Positions 29,400 to 38,809 are shown, counted from the stretch's first letter. The stretch is DNA of 64,000 bases from Methanobacterium_B sp963825335 (GCA_963825335.1 CAWGSP010000001.1:2418001-2482000), one strand, 5' to 3'. The notes: generated by a model from the letters alone, not told the origin. Numbers and translations: made by a program.

Positions 29400-31108
29400 T
29401 CACTCAATTCGATTTACACTTATAAAAAAAATACAACAGTAGTGATAAATACAAAAAATACATATTTTCATTGTAAAAATAAATTTATATTCTTTACTAA
29501 GGAATTTTAATGATAATGTTATTCTACCTTCTTGATTATGTGGAAATGCGTGTCTTAAACTGTTTGATATTAGTTCGCTTATTATTAATCCAACAGGGAT
29601 TGATGTTTCAATATTTAACATTATCTCTTCAACATTAAGTACTGTTTTAAAATTGGAATTATAACCGTAACTATATATTAAATTAGAAATCAAATTCTCA
29701 ATATAATTATGAATGTTAATATGGCTTGTTCGTGGATTGATAGAGCATTTCATGGATCATAGCCATTGATAAAACTCTATTCTTACTTTCCTTTAAAACA
29801 TTAACTGCCATAGGATCTTCTTTAACATAAAATTCTTGTAAATTCAACAAACTTGAAATTATCTGTAAATTATTCTTCACGCGATGATGAATTTCTCTTA
29901 AAAGAACTTCTTTTTCATTAAGGGATGATTTAAGCTTAATTTCTGCATTTTTGAGTTCACTAATGTCACTACCAATCACTAATACATTATTAATTTTTTC
30001 ATCCTTCGTTATTGTTGTTGAATTTAAAACCCAAATAATACTACCCTTTTTATTTGTGATCCTCGCTTCATAGGGTACTATTTTTTCACGTCTTAATACT
30101 TTTGAAAAAATTTTTTGATGAATGTTAATTCATCTTCATGGAATATATTTAAATCCCTAAAATTTTTTCCTACCAATTCCTCTTTAGATAAACCACTAAT
30201 TTGCATTGCAGCATGATTAACATCTGCCATAACACCCCTAGAATCTATCAATATTGCGTAATTAGGATCTGTCAAAAAAAGCCCTATATTTCTCTTCACT
30301 AGCGCTTAACGCTTCAATAACTGTTCACGGCTAGTGATATCTCTGATGATAACTGCAAAGTAATTATTCCCTGTTGATTTCCAAGTTGAAAGTGACCCCT
30401 CAAATGGAAATTCTGTACCCTCTTTTCTTAACCCGGTTGTTTAAATGGTTTTGTTAACATACGGATGTTTTGTATGAGATTTAAAATTTTCGATTTCATC
30501 TGTAAAAAGATTTTTATATTATCCTGCATCAAAACCGTTATTTTTGCATCGATTATCTCCTCTTTGGATTAACCAAAAATATTCTCCATACTGTCATTAT
30601 ATGATAATATATTACCCTCTGCATCAGTAGTGACAATTACATCGGGAGCTGACTCTACAACATTCCTGAAATGCTGTTCACTTTTTTTAAGTTGAATTTC
30701 ATCTTTTTTACGTTCAGTAATATCACGAATAGATTCAATGTCACCGTATCGTAGTCCTTTATCATCTAAAAGTGGTGAAGCTGTAATCTCAAGATAAGCA
30801 CCATTTACCATTATAAAATGAAGGCAGAAATATCCCTGCATACGCTTTGTTACCTTCTCTGTGGATAAAATCATAATTTGAAATTAACTCAGAATTCTCA
30901 TCTCCAATTAACTCTATAAACAGGAATGATGCTCCTCATGAAATAATTTACTATAAACATAACTCCCCTCTCCTAGGATATCATCTTTAAGCGTGCCCGT
31001 CATTTCTTCAATAGCACTATTCCAGGCAATTACTTTGCCATTAAGATCAATAGCGAAAGTAGCATCAGGTAAATATTTTATTACCTCTGATAACAGTTGC
31101 TTTGACAT
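29400..31108 (-). pseudogene. Decayed multi-PAS histidine kinase (HisKA_2 type)
   Basis: Five open pieces in three frames, in the right order, make one sensor kinase: PAS (MSKQLLSEVIKYLPDATFAI..., 30914-31108), PAS with DITERKKDE (30569-30874), PAS (30093-30299), then LLREIHHRVKNNLQIISSLL, the HisKA_2 phospho-His motif (29716-29979), and the start of an HATPase domain with SELISNSLRHAFPH (29400-29753). At least four frame losses separate them, and the ATP-binding G boxes are missing at the end. It cannot make a working kinase. It differs in kinase subtype from the intact one at 5709-8243. Confidence 0.88.
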
Positions 31109-31360
31109 TTTTAATAACCTCTTATTATGTAGCTAATTATTATTAATATTATCTTTTTTATGCCAAAAAATTCATTAATTAAAAATAATTTGAAGGTGTT
31201 AAGTTGTTGTAGGTTCTTTTCGACGTAATAATTTGATTTGTTCAACTAATCAAACTATTTTGAATTAAGTCAATTACTTTTGATTTTGGAATTCTTCTTG
31301 TTTTGAATATTTTTTAATAATGGAAATTACTATATGTACCACATTTCATTTTCCATTCTG

Positions 31361-31570
31361 TTAATATGGGAATTGTTTGACATATTCTCCTAATTTATCA
31401 ATATCTTTCCTTTGGGATGGATCTCTCATCCTTTGTGAAATTATCCCTATTTTTATCTCTGGTTCGCAAATGATTTGGTCAGTATTGTTTTTTTTTTAAT
31501 AACAAATTCAACGTTCTCCTGTTTAAGACCATTAGGGATAATAAGTGAAGCTTGTAACTTGTTATTATAA
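31361..31570 (-). pseudogene. Unidentified gene remnant
   Basis: The minus strand reads 'LIIPNGLKQENVEFVIKK', then after one shift 'CEPEIKIGIISQRMRDPSQR' and 'KDIDKLGEYVKQFPY' before a stop at 31361-31363. The amino acid make-up looks coding, but I do not recognise it, there is no start and the frame shifts at an A-run. Probably the C-terminus of a lost gene. Confidence 0.4.
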
Positions 31571-31615
31571 CATTTAAAAATTATTGAGTTCTAAAATTAA
31601 AAAAATAAAAAACCT

Positions 31616-31798
31616 TTATAATTCATTATCTATTTTATTTTCATATACTATTTCATCACATATCACTATTAGTGACATTTTTAATCTTTTTTTTACTTTG
31701 GATTCATATTCTTCGTGTGTTATTATCTCCTTTTCGACTAATAAATCTACTAATGTGCCTATCATATCATCTAATATTTCTATATTCTCTTTTATCAT
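31616..31798 (-). CDS. Tiny protein of the second HTH-membrane cassette
   Basis: A 60-residue protein (MIKENIEILDDMIGTLVDLL...) with 75-80 percent similarity over 40 residues to the 51-residue protein at 16177-16332; the C-terminal tail differs (MSLIVICDEIVYENKIDNEL), perhaps through a frame change near the end. The ATG at 31798 is preceded by GAGGTG. It is last in the regulator - membrane protein - small protein cassette, after a gap of about 40 bases. Being retained in both cassettes while flanking genes decay argues for function, though the altered tail could mean early decay. Confidence 0.65.
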   Translation of the reverse strand: MIKENIEILDDMIGTLVDLLVEKEIITHEEYESKVKKRLKMSLIVICDEIVYENKIDNEL

Positions 31799-31836
31799 CC
31801 ATCCCACCTCTCAAGCATAATATTTATTATCTCAAG

Positions 31837-32190
31837 TTAAATCCATGTGGTTTTCAAGAGTACTAAAAGAGCACCGAATTCTACGATGCTTAGACTAAGT
31901 ACTGGAAATCCCATTCCAGGACCATGAAATCCCGCTCTTACCAATAAGAAGAACATAAATAAGATGTTTTGAATAATTAGAAGTGTTGCAAAAATGATCA
32001 GACCTTGGGTAAACTGGGATTTTAGTTTTCGATAACTTATTACATATATAAACAACAGGAGTGTGAGCAATACTATGTTTGCTGCGCATACAATCACAGC
32101 AGTTATGGCCAAATTAGGATCATCCATCGGGGGCATTCCTGGTCCATTTCCTACAAAATTTCCATTTCCTGGAACTGTTACATTAACCAT
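31837..32190 (-). CDS. Membrane protein of the second HTH cassette
   Basis: A 117-residue protein. A Gly/Pro/Asn-rich extracytoplasmic N-terminus (residues 1-28) precedes about three to four membrane helices; the loop YRKLKSQFTQG and the QNILF helix match the paralogue at 16527-16865. The ATG at 32190 has AAGGTGAT at the right distance, so the three-residue longer form is less likely. It follows the winged-helix gene by 13 bases. Function unknown; the N-terminal extension, absent from the paralogue, could be a sensory segment. Confidence 0.75.
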   Translation of the reverse strand: MVNVTVPGNGNFVGNGPGMPPMDDPNLAITAVIVCAANIVLLTLLLFIYVISYRKLKSQFTQGLIIFATLLIIQNILFMFFLLVRAGFHGPGMGFPVLSLSIVEFGALLVLLKTTWI

Positions 32191-32203
32191 ATTAATCACC
32201 TTT

Positions 32204-32485
32204 TTAATCTTCCTTCATTTCATTCCATATTTTCTGGAAAAGTTTTTGATTTTCTCCCATAGATGAAGAAATAAAGTACATTGTTCCATAGTTTTCTCCA
32301 GATGTAGTTATGATAGTATTATCTTCTAAAACTTTGATATGATGTTTTACTGTTTTATAATCTAATTCTAATTTTTGAGCCAGCTGATTGGCATTGTATG
32401 GTCTTTTAAATAGTAAATTTATTATTCGACCTCGGTTAAATCCACCTTTCGTACCGGTAATAAGCCACCACAGCATTTTCTCCAT
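32204..32485 (-). CDS. ArsR-type winged-helix regulator (second cassette)
   Basis: A 93-residue regulator, paralogue of 16904-17182: shared start (M..WW..TGTKGG.NR.RI), identical PYNANQLAQKLELDYKTVKHH recognition region to within a few residues, and a TTSGENYGTMYFIS wing. No Cys metal site. GGTGATACTC precedes the ATG. It heads the second cassette. The gene upstream on the same strand is a DUF5518-like membrane protein rather than an ABC exporter, and a broken permease end lies beyond that. Confidence 0.87.
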   Translation of the reverse strand: MEKMLWWLITGTKGGFNRGRIINLLFKRPYNANQLAQKLELDYKTVKHHIKVLEDNTIITTSGENYGTMYFISSSMGENQKLFQKIWNEMKED

Positions 32486-32655
32486 TGAGTATCACCAAAC
32501 AGCAATGAGTCATTATTAATAAGGTAATTACCTACAATAATAATAAACTTTATCAATAACTCTTAAATTTTATTTTCTTAATCGAAAAACATCAACCCTC
32601 ATTTCAGATAAATAAACGTATTGGGGTTAATTTTTAAAAAAAATAGTGAATGAAT

Positions 32656-33057
32656 TTATTTTTCAATCGGCACTGAATGTTTTAAATATTCGTCATTACT
32701 AAAGTTTCCAATCAGAACACCAATTGTCGCGGCGATAATATCATAAACTAGAATTAATAACACGGATATAATGAGTGAACTACCTAGGTAAGAACCTAAT
32801 CCTGAAGCAAGTAACTCTATTATTAATATTACTACAACTATCACTCCAGCTACTACACCTAAAATTGCTCCATGTACCAGTGAATATTTGACTTTGTCTT
32901 TGGTGTCTATTTTTGTGTCAATAATAAATCCTACTAGAACTCCGGCTAATATAAATCCTATTAATGAGATCATTGTCCCTCCATTAGAGAGCATGAATAC
33001 GATATATATTGCTAGTGTCAGTATTGTACCTAAGATCAAAGGTTTTCGTTCAATCAT
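32656..33057 (-). CDS. DUF5518-like membrane protein
   Basis: A 133-residue protein with four membrane helices (near 9-26, 28-44, 60-85 and 92-118) rich in Gly and Ile, and a short acidic C-terminus. The pattern 'GFILAGVLVGFIIDTKIDTKDKVKYSLVHGAILGVVAG' (residues about 31-68) fits DUF5518 proteins of Methanobacteriales. I place the start at the ATG of 33057 because GGAAGTGA lies seven bases upstream. Function unknown. It occupies the place that the ABC exporter has in the first cassette. Confidence 0.72.
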   Translation of the reverse strand: MIERKPLILGTILTLAIYIVFMLSNGGTMISLIGFILAGVLVGFIIDTKIDTKDKVKYSLVHGAILGVVAGVIVVVILIIELLASGLGSYLGSSLIISVLLILVYDIIAATIGVLIGNFSNDEYLKHSVPIEK

Positions 33058-33139
33058 AACTTTCACTTCCATATTAATCTTTTTTTATACAAAATCGCAA
33101 ATTGAAATTTTTTACTAATATATATTAATCCCATTGTTT

Positions 33140-33400
33140 ACTGTTGATCCAGCTTGAACAACTGTAATTTCAGCTGAACCTGCCTTAAACGTACTCTGCG
33201 TTGAGTTTTTAAGGCATCGAGTAACCATTCCTAAAGCCACAATTACAATTATTCAAGTACAATCCTAGTAATATCATGGCAATTCTAGACTTGTTTCTGA
33301 ATGGGTTTTCACCATCAGCGATAAAAATGACATACTAGTACTATTTCAAACCAGTTATAAACTAGTATGCATAATTTAAACATAAATCCTACCATAATTA
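33140..33400 (-). pseudogene. Second copied 5' end of the MacB-type permease
   Basis: Minus-strand sequence matches 19010-19280: the codons for QAG...ITVSQ, the helix region and the leader with ATTACACCCAAATC can be aligned, but with several shifts and a stop. It is more diverged than the copy at 28915 and lies upstream of the second HTH cassette, which suggests that an entire exporter-regulator unit was duplicated and then lost its exporter. Confidence 0.65.
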
Positions 33401-33466
33401 CACCCAAATCTATTAAACAAAATTTGAAGAATTCCAGAAAAGTTGTTGATATTTGCTTTGAAATGA

Positions 33467-33748
33467 ATGGTGATAAAAATAGGTCTAATTACTGAATATC
33501 TAAAAAACTCCGAAGAAGATGAAGAACTATATTTCAAACATCTAGATAACGCAATTAAAAATGGTTCTGAATCTGATTTTGAAAATAAGCTTATTATATT
33601 CGTGAAGTTTCAATTGAAGTCCAAACATGGATACCAAATGAAACATTTAAAGAGTATTTTATCTGATCTGTACGACTTCACAAAAATATGTGTCATGACT
33701 ACATCCACAAAGGAGATGGAGTTTAAAAAATGTGTTTTTAATGTTTAA
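33467..33748 (+). CDS. Hypothetical protein, possibly a fragment
   Basis: A 93-residue frame starting MVIKIGLITEYLKNSEEDEE with a mixed charged composition and no membrane helix. I do not recognise it. A plausible continuation in another frame follows at about 33793-33890 (LTFDDVEKIISNYANKEKKN), so this may be the first half of a broken gene. Ribosome site is weak (AATGGTG overlaps the start). Confidence 0.35.
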   Translation: MVIKIGLITEYLKNSEEDEELYFKHLDNAIKNGSESDFENKLIIFVKFQLKSKHGYQMKHLKSILSDLYDFTKICVMTTSTKEMEFKKCVFNV

Positions 33749-33984
33749 TTGAGGTGAATGCTACTGAACAAATAATCCCATAATCCTAACCTTCGATGAT
33801 GTTGAAAAAATTATCTCAAATTATGCTAATAAAGAGAAAAAGAATATTGAAAAAGTCCAACTAAAGGATATGATACACAATTTCAGCAGATGAAAAGAAT
33901 AAACTTAAAAATGGACATCATATAAGCTTTGAAGGCTGCCCTGCATGTTTTTGAGTAAAATAATTATTAACTTTCATTTGTGCA

Positions 33985-34177
33985 AAATCTTTAATTACGG
34001 TACTTTAATTGCGGTATCTATCAATCGGATACTTCTAGGATGATTTCTTTCATAATTTTTAAAAAAATTGCGTATGAAAGATTCTCTTCCTTCGGATAGA
34101 GCTAACTTATCAGTATATTTTGAGCTGAAAGATACCACTTTTTACCAGCACCATGTTGCATACAAAACTGACACATA
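33985..34177 (-). pseudogene. Fragment of a Cys-rich 'MCxxCxxHGxGKKWYL' protein
   Basis: The minus strand reads MCQFCMQHGAGKKWYLSAQN, then in shifted frames 'DKLALSEGRESFIRNFF' and 'NYERNHPRSIRLIDTAIKVP'. Methanogen proteins that begin with C..C...G.GKKWYL..KNY are known as iron-sulfur proteins of unknown role. Only the first about 60 residues survive, with at least two frameshifts. Confidence 0.5.
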
Positions 34178-34631
34178 ACAAATCCTTCATTTATTAATTG
34201 TATCCTCAAAATTTTAATCAACAGATATTGTATTAAAAATTACTCTTAATGTTAATATAATTAAACTTTTCTAGTATTTTTATAATTAATTTTGTATTTG
34301 TTGATCAATACACTAACAATCAATCTATTGGGCAATCGATTGTGCTGAAACTAAATTAATAATAAAACTCCATCAACTAATAAACTTATTAAGCGATCAA
34401 GCAATTGCAATCAATTAGGAGAATAAGAAACTTTGAATTTAATGGTGCATTGATTCATGCGATGTGTGTTACTATATCTAAAATTATAATGCATCATATT
34501 GATGTATCTCTATCTTACTTTCTTTAATCGACATGTTAACAAATTCTCAAGACTTGTAGTAAAGAACATATCAGTAATTATTAATATCATATCGCTAAAA
34601 TAATAATTAAAAATGATGGGAGGTGCAAAAA

Positions 34632-34781
34632 ATGTACGTAGGAGACCGTAGATCACAAATATTTCATTTAATTACATGTCAATATGCAAACGAAATATCC
34701 AGTCATAATAAAGTCAATTTTATGTCTAGATCTGAAGCTTTAAACTTAAATTATCGTCCATGTGAAGTTTGTAATCCATAA
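34632..34781 (+). CDS. 49-residue Ada-type metal-binding protein
   Basis: A short intact gene: MYVGDRRSQIFHLITCQYAN..., ending YRPCEVCNP. The pattern 'YVG....IFH...C.YA..I....VNF.SR.EA...NYRPC.VC.P' is that of the Ada_Zn_binding domain, in which three Cys plus a His or fourth Cys hold zinc; here the candidate ligands are Cys16, Cys44 and Cys47 with His12. In DNA-repair Ada it takes up a methyl group; stand-alone tiny versions are often fused to nucleases elsewhere. GGGAGGTG precedes the ATG. It is surrounded by debris but is itself undamaged, which argues that it is used. Confidence 0.72.
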   Translation: MYVGDRRSQIFHLITCQYANEISSHNKVNFMSRSEALNLNYRPCEVCNP

Positions 34782-34804
34782 TACGAGCTTTAATTGTTTA
34801 TAAT

Positions 34805-35560
34805 TTATTTTTTATATATAATTTGGTCGTACACATATACTCCAATTTGCCCATTAGTCTCGGATAATTCTTCAATTTCAGCAGAATTTATTATGGCATG
34901 ATTATGGTTATAAACAAACAATAAAGTGTTTTGACATTGGTATGAGCCTTATATCTCTCCTTATCATCTATTAATTGAGTTGCTGACAACTTTTTATCGG
35001 AATCTTTTCTAGCAAATTTAACTTCCAAAGCTACAGATTCATTCTTTAATAAAAAATCAATTCTTGAAGATTTAGCTCCATAATAGGTGTATGTTCTTCA
35101 GGTCTGATATCATCAAATATATTCTTAATAACGAGTGTAGAAGGTCTTGAATATCATATTCATCATTGATTTTTAATGTAGTTCTATTAGCATATCTTTT
35201 TTCAAGTTGCTTTGTAACTATATGGAATCTTTCAAAAATTAATTGTAAGATATCTTGGGTGTTATTATATTATTATTTAATTCAAGGTATTTTGAGAGAG
35301 TAGCATCAAAGATATCTCTTTATTATAAGCAAGTAAATGATCTTTCATCCTTCTAAGATCTCTTAAATAAACTTGTTCTTTGGTAATTTTACTATATGAG
35401 TATGATGCTGAAAACTTTCTTAGCTTTTTATCACTATTTTCAAATGCATATTCAATAAACCCTCTAATTTTTGAATCTAATTCAGATTTTCTATCAGAAC
35501 CAACAACATAAGATTGATTTAACAGATCATTAAATATTCATTGACTTTTTTCGAAGCCAT
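34805..35560 (-). pseudogene. Decayed DpnII/MboI-like PD-(D/E)XK nuclease
   Basis: From an ATG at 35560 (MASKKVNEYL) the minus strand encodes SYVVGSDRKSELDSKIRGF, then 'QLEKRYANRTTLKINDEYDIQDLLHSLLRIY', a segment for the RIDF-LLKN and VALEVKFARKD-like catalytic core in shifted frames, and a last 'NGQIGVYVYDQIIYKK' before TAA at 34805. 'DEYDIQDLLHSLL' is the hallmark of the REase_DpnII-MboI family found in restriction and other defence loci. At least four frameshifts make it dead. It lies next to another broken restriction-like piece at 35598-35875. Confidence 0.75.
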
Positions 35561-35597
35561 TTTGGGATCTTAAACTTTTAAACACATGTGTTCTCCC

Positions 35598-35875
35598 TCA
35601 TATTCCTAACAAATCTTTTTTAAGTTTAGTGTAAGATTTTGTCGTTTCCTGTAATCTTGATAGTTCATTATAGGATACAAATTTATAACTATCTTTGATC
35701 TTGTTGAATGGCTCTTTATTAATTTCAGTTTCGAATTTTGTTTTTTTAGTTTTAGGGCCTACAATTATAGGTTTAATGTTGATTTTTCGTAACTGATATA
35801 ATCTTAATAAACCTTTAGTTACATCAGTAGAAACCTCTATTTCAAAACCAAAAACAGGATATTCTTCTTTAATCC
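35598..35875 (-). pseudogene. C-terminal piece of a restriction-like protein, cut at repeat R1
   Basis: An uninterrupted frame of about 92 codons without a start codon: WIKEEYPVFGFEIEVSTDVT..., LLRLYQLRKINIKPIIVGP, ..., KSYTKLKKDLLGI then TGA at 35598-35600. 'VFGFEIEVS' followed by 'KPIIVGP' resembles the core strands of PD-(D/E)XK-like DNA-binding proteins. The 5' side ends exactly where repeat R1 begins (35879), so the repeat or a recombination at it removed the rest. Confidence 0.6.
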
Positions 35876-35878
35876 ATG

Positions 35879-36040
35879 CAACACACCTTCATGATTTGGT
35901 TAGTATCCATTTTTATCAATTAAATGGAATTTTCATCCCCATTTATTTAACTACAGATTACCATTTATCGTTATGTCGTTGACGATCCCAGATCTTCACG
36001 CATGTCATAAATGTTCAATTGCATTACCTTTCTCTCTTCT
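35879..36040. repeat. Dispersed repeat R1, long copy
   Basis: Matches 21938-22105 over about 160 bases with few changes (CAACACACCTTCATGATTTG core, then an identical TTTATCAATTAAATGGAATT stretch). It abuts a truncated gene. Confidence 0.75.
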
Positions 36041-36200
36041 CATGTTTTCCATTCTAATGTTTCCATAACACAATGCCAATACTACTGGAATGCAATATCA
36101 TTTGATTAACAGGATTATTATGGTCCAGTATAAATAGTACATCATAAAACTAGCTCCATTTGATTTTCTATGGTATTCGCATAAATAGATACAATCCTAT

Positions 36201-36456
36201 TTATCAAGTTATTTGATAAAAATTTAAAAGGATTATGATAAATCCATTGTGTTCTGTTTTTGTGAGAATACCGATAAAACGTGGGATTTTAAATTATAAT
36301 ATTTCCAAAATATTTTTAAAAAAACGATAACTTTATATATTAGAAAAACATAGTACATTTGTTGATATCAAGTAACTTGATATTTATTTAAAATTATTGT
36401 TAATAAACAATAAAACGAAGTTATATTCCATTATTTAATATCAAATTACTTGAGAA
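36201..36456 (+). promoter_or_regulatory. Three operator-like palindromes upstream of the ABM gene
   Basis: ATATCAAGTAACTTGATAT at 36365-36383 is perfect (9-base arms around A). Imperfect copies lie at 36201-36219 (TTATCAAGTTATTTGATAA) and 36438-36456 (ATATCAAATTACTTGAG). They precede the monooxygenase gene at 36500 by 44-300 bases. A fourth similar site is at 60307-60323. A dedicated repressor is likely, but none is adjacent in intact form. Confidence 0.7.
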
Positions 36457-36499
36457 AATGAAAAAATATTTATAAAAAACTGAATATCGGAGGAATAAT

Positions 36500-36862
36500 A
36501 TGATTGAAACAGAAGAAGGTAAGTTAATGCTTAGTAAAGGACAACCAGGTATGTTCCTGAAAATGCGTGCGAAGGCTGGAAAAGGGGATGCTTTGTTTGA
36601 ACTTTCAAATAAACTACATTACAATGGTGATCCAGACGGTCCTGTAGACTGGGTTCTCTGTCGAGATAAAAATGATCCAGATATTATGTATGCATTCGAG
36701 TTTTACAAAGATGCAGATTCGTTCAAGCGCCATTACAATGATTCAAGTCTCGATGCTGGTCACAATGCACTTGTAGAACTTGTAGCTGAAATATCTTCAG
36801 GGGAAGTTGATGCTACACGGGCTGAAGTAAATGCAGTCTTTTCTGGATTCCAAATTCAATGA
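36500..36862 (+). CDS. Antibiotic-biosynthesis-monooxygenase (ABM)-like protein
   Basis: A 120-residue protein with one dimeric alpha/beta-barrel domain of the ABM type: 'MFLKMRAKAGKGDALFEL' (residues about 14-31), the central 'DWVLCRDKNDPDIMYAFEFYKDADSFKRH' (51-79) and a C-terminal ELVAEISSGE segment. Proteins of this class oxidise quinol-like or aromatic substrates without a metal, or just bind them. CGGAGGA precedes the ATG by six bases. It is intact in the middle of degraded genes and has an elaborate palindromic promoter, so it is probably expressed on demand. Confidence 0.82.
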   Translation: MIETEEGKLMLSKGQPGMFLKMRAKAGKGDALFELSNKLHYNGDPDGPVDWVLCRDKNDPDIMYAFEFYKDADSFKRHYNDSSLDAGHNALVELVAEISSGEVDATRAEVNAVFSGFQIQ

Positions 36863-37068
36863 TAAAATTGCTTTCGTTTGACCATTTCATCAAATCAATA
36901 AATTTATCAGCTATAGCTAGCCCAAAAGCATCACTTTGAACTTATAAATGTCAATGCAGGCATAAACTATGCTGATAGGAATTTACGGAAGAGGCTAAGT
37001 ATTGATAGGGTTCATACCAAAACATTCTATAACTTGTTAATATCTTGTTTTATCTTATCATTATCCGT

Positions 37069-37887
37069 TTATGGTATTATAAAACCGATTGGATCTTTTT
37101 TTATGTTGTGCATAAATACTTTGACCATAATTTTATTTTCTATTGAGATTGCATTAACTGAATCACCTCTAAGAGGCGGTATGAATAAAACTTGAGAATC
37201 ATCTCCTACGAGTATGAAATAATTATCGATATCTATCGTATTAGCTATCTCTTTTATTTCATTATCGTCTACAATGTCTTTTGTACATTCCAAATTTCTC
37301 ATTTCAGCCTTATTGATGGTGGTAATTGTGGCATTTTTTGTTTTATATCTATGTTCGAGTTCTTTTTGTATATTTTTATTATCAGATATGATTATTAGTT
37401 GAGTTTTTATATCTTTGTTCAGCAACATTTTGATACAGTTGAGATTTTTTTTAGCAGTTACACAGTATATTGATTCTTTTGCGTTTTTTATCATATCACG
37501 GATCTTGAATTCAAAAACTAGGGTCGCCAAAAATGAACCATAAGGGCTGGGATGAATTTCTTTGTAGATCATCATTTTCTAATTCCTGGAACTGTTCTAC
37601 AGCATCATTCTTAGCCGCATGTGTACGCTCTACAAGAATTTCCAAAGCAATATTTGGAGATATAGCTTGGTATGTGATAGGTCTAGGGTTTGTTAGTAAA
37701 ATTAAACCTTTATCCTCCAACATTTTTTAGCCGTTCATAATTTGGGGTTTTGAAATATCAAGAAATTCTAAAAGTTCCTTTATTCCAGCACTCTTCAATA
37801 TTACTAATGCTGCATATCTTTTGCTTCTGATTCTAGAAGTCCAAGGGAGGTTAATGATTTAATTAGTTGTGTGGGTAATTTGGCCAT
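37069..37887 (-). pseudogene. Decayed TrmB-family transcriptional regulator
   Basis: From the ATG at 37887 (MAKLPTQLIKSLTSLGLLESEAK) the family pattern runs on through 'YAALVILKSAGIKELLEFLDISKPQI', 'RLKMLEDKGLILLTNPRPITYQAI' and a sensing domain FEFKIRDMIKNAKESIYCV to a stop at 37069, but it takes at least four one-base losses or gains (near 37825, 37740, 37733 and 37520) to read it. TrmB proteins bind sugars or other small molecules and regulate transport and enzymes. AAGGAG precedes the ATG. Its promoter palindrome is intact at 37972-37991. Confidence 0.85.
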
Positions 37888-37941
37888 AATAAAAACGCTC
37901 CTTTTTTAAAGTTGTTCTAATTCTATTTACTTTAACAAAAA

Positions 37942-37991
37942 CTATTTATAGTTTGCACTTCATAGCCCAATGTTGTAAAATTATTTACAAC
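37942..37991 (-). promoter_or_regulatory. TATA box and palindrome of the trmB promoter
   Basis: On the - strand GTTGTAAATAATTTTACAAC (the reverse complement of 37972-37991, 8-base arms) lies upstream of CTATAAATAG (37942-37951), about 55 bases before the start. The same arrangement is present at 13547-13597 with nearly identical flanks. Confidence 0.65.
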
Positions 37992-38149
37992 GTTTAAATT
38001 AACAATCGTTAGTTATTCGATAGATGCTTGACTTAAGTCTATCATCATATTCTTTGATTTAATTTGGGCTTATGTAACTCACGCATGTAATTTTCGTAAA
38101 TATTGAGAAATATTTGAAAACTTCAGAAATGAACAATATATTTAGTTTC

Positions 38150-38490
38150 AATAAATAGTCTAAGTAATACTAATTATTGATGATTTATAAAAAATTTAAT
38201 TAAATTCTATATTCACTTCAAAAGTTAATTTATAAGCTCAGTTATAGTTAATTGAATAATTTAACGGTGATATTGAGGTTATTGCTTGAAATAATCAATA
38301 ATCCCCATTTTTGTAAAAAGTTATATCATAATTTACTTCGTTATAGGACTGTTTCGCTACCATGGGGTCACTATATTATTTTATATATGATTCTAATATA
38401 AATAACTTTCTAAAAAGGCAATTCAGTAATTATATATAATTCTTTACTACTTTACTAATTAAATTTATTGTATTTTGTAATATAATGTTG
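38150..38490. repeat. Composite flanking repeat, left copy (R2a + R2b)
   Basis: Two joined segments. 38155-38345 resembles 57635-57815 (shared TGATTTATAAAAAATTT, TTGAATAATTTAA and AGTTATATC...TTTACTTCGTT). 38335-38490 resembles 46205-46365 (TTCGTTATAG, TGTTTCGC, GGGTCACTATA, TTCTAATATAAATA-like). It is non-coding and lies left of the defence genes. Confidence 0.7.
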
Positions 38491-38809
38491 TATTGATCCG
38501 ATTATCGCAAATATTAAAACCAAAAATTGATTTGAATATTTAAAATTAATATAATTGTTGAAATTCAATATTCAATATCTAAATTATCATTATATGGTCG
38601 TCATGTTAGAACATTGAGATTATTAATAAATTAATCACATTTGAATTTAATAGTATTAATAATGAGTTATAATATATCTAATTTATTAGGATTTTAATAT
38701 ATTAATATTAATAGATTAGAATTTATCAAATAAATAAACAAAAAATTAGATGATATTAATCAAACATAATCATTACATAATAAAACATCATTCATTGGGG
38801 GGGGATAAA

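Noticed and set aside
38750..38809. A 20-residue N-terminal extension of the TIR-nuclease protein
   Set aside because: His-rich, no ribosome site, and the G-run at 38796-38804 would fall inside it; GTG at 38810 is better.
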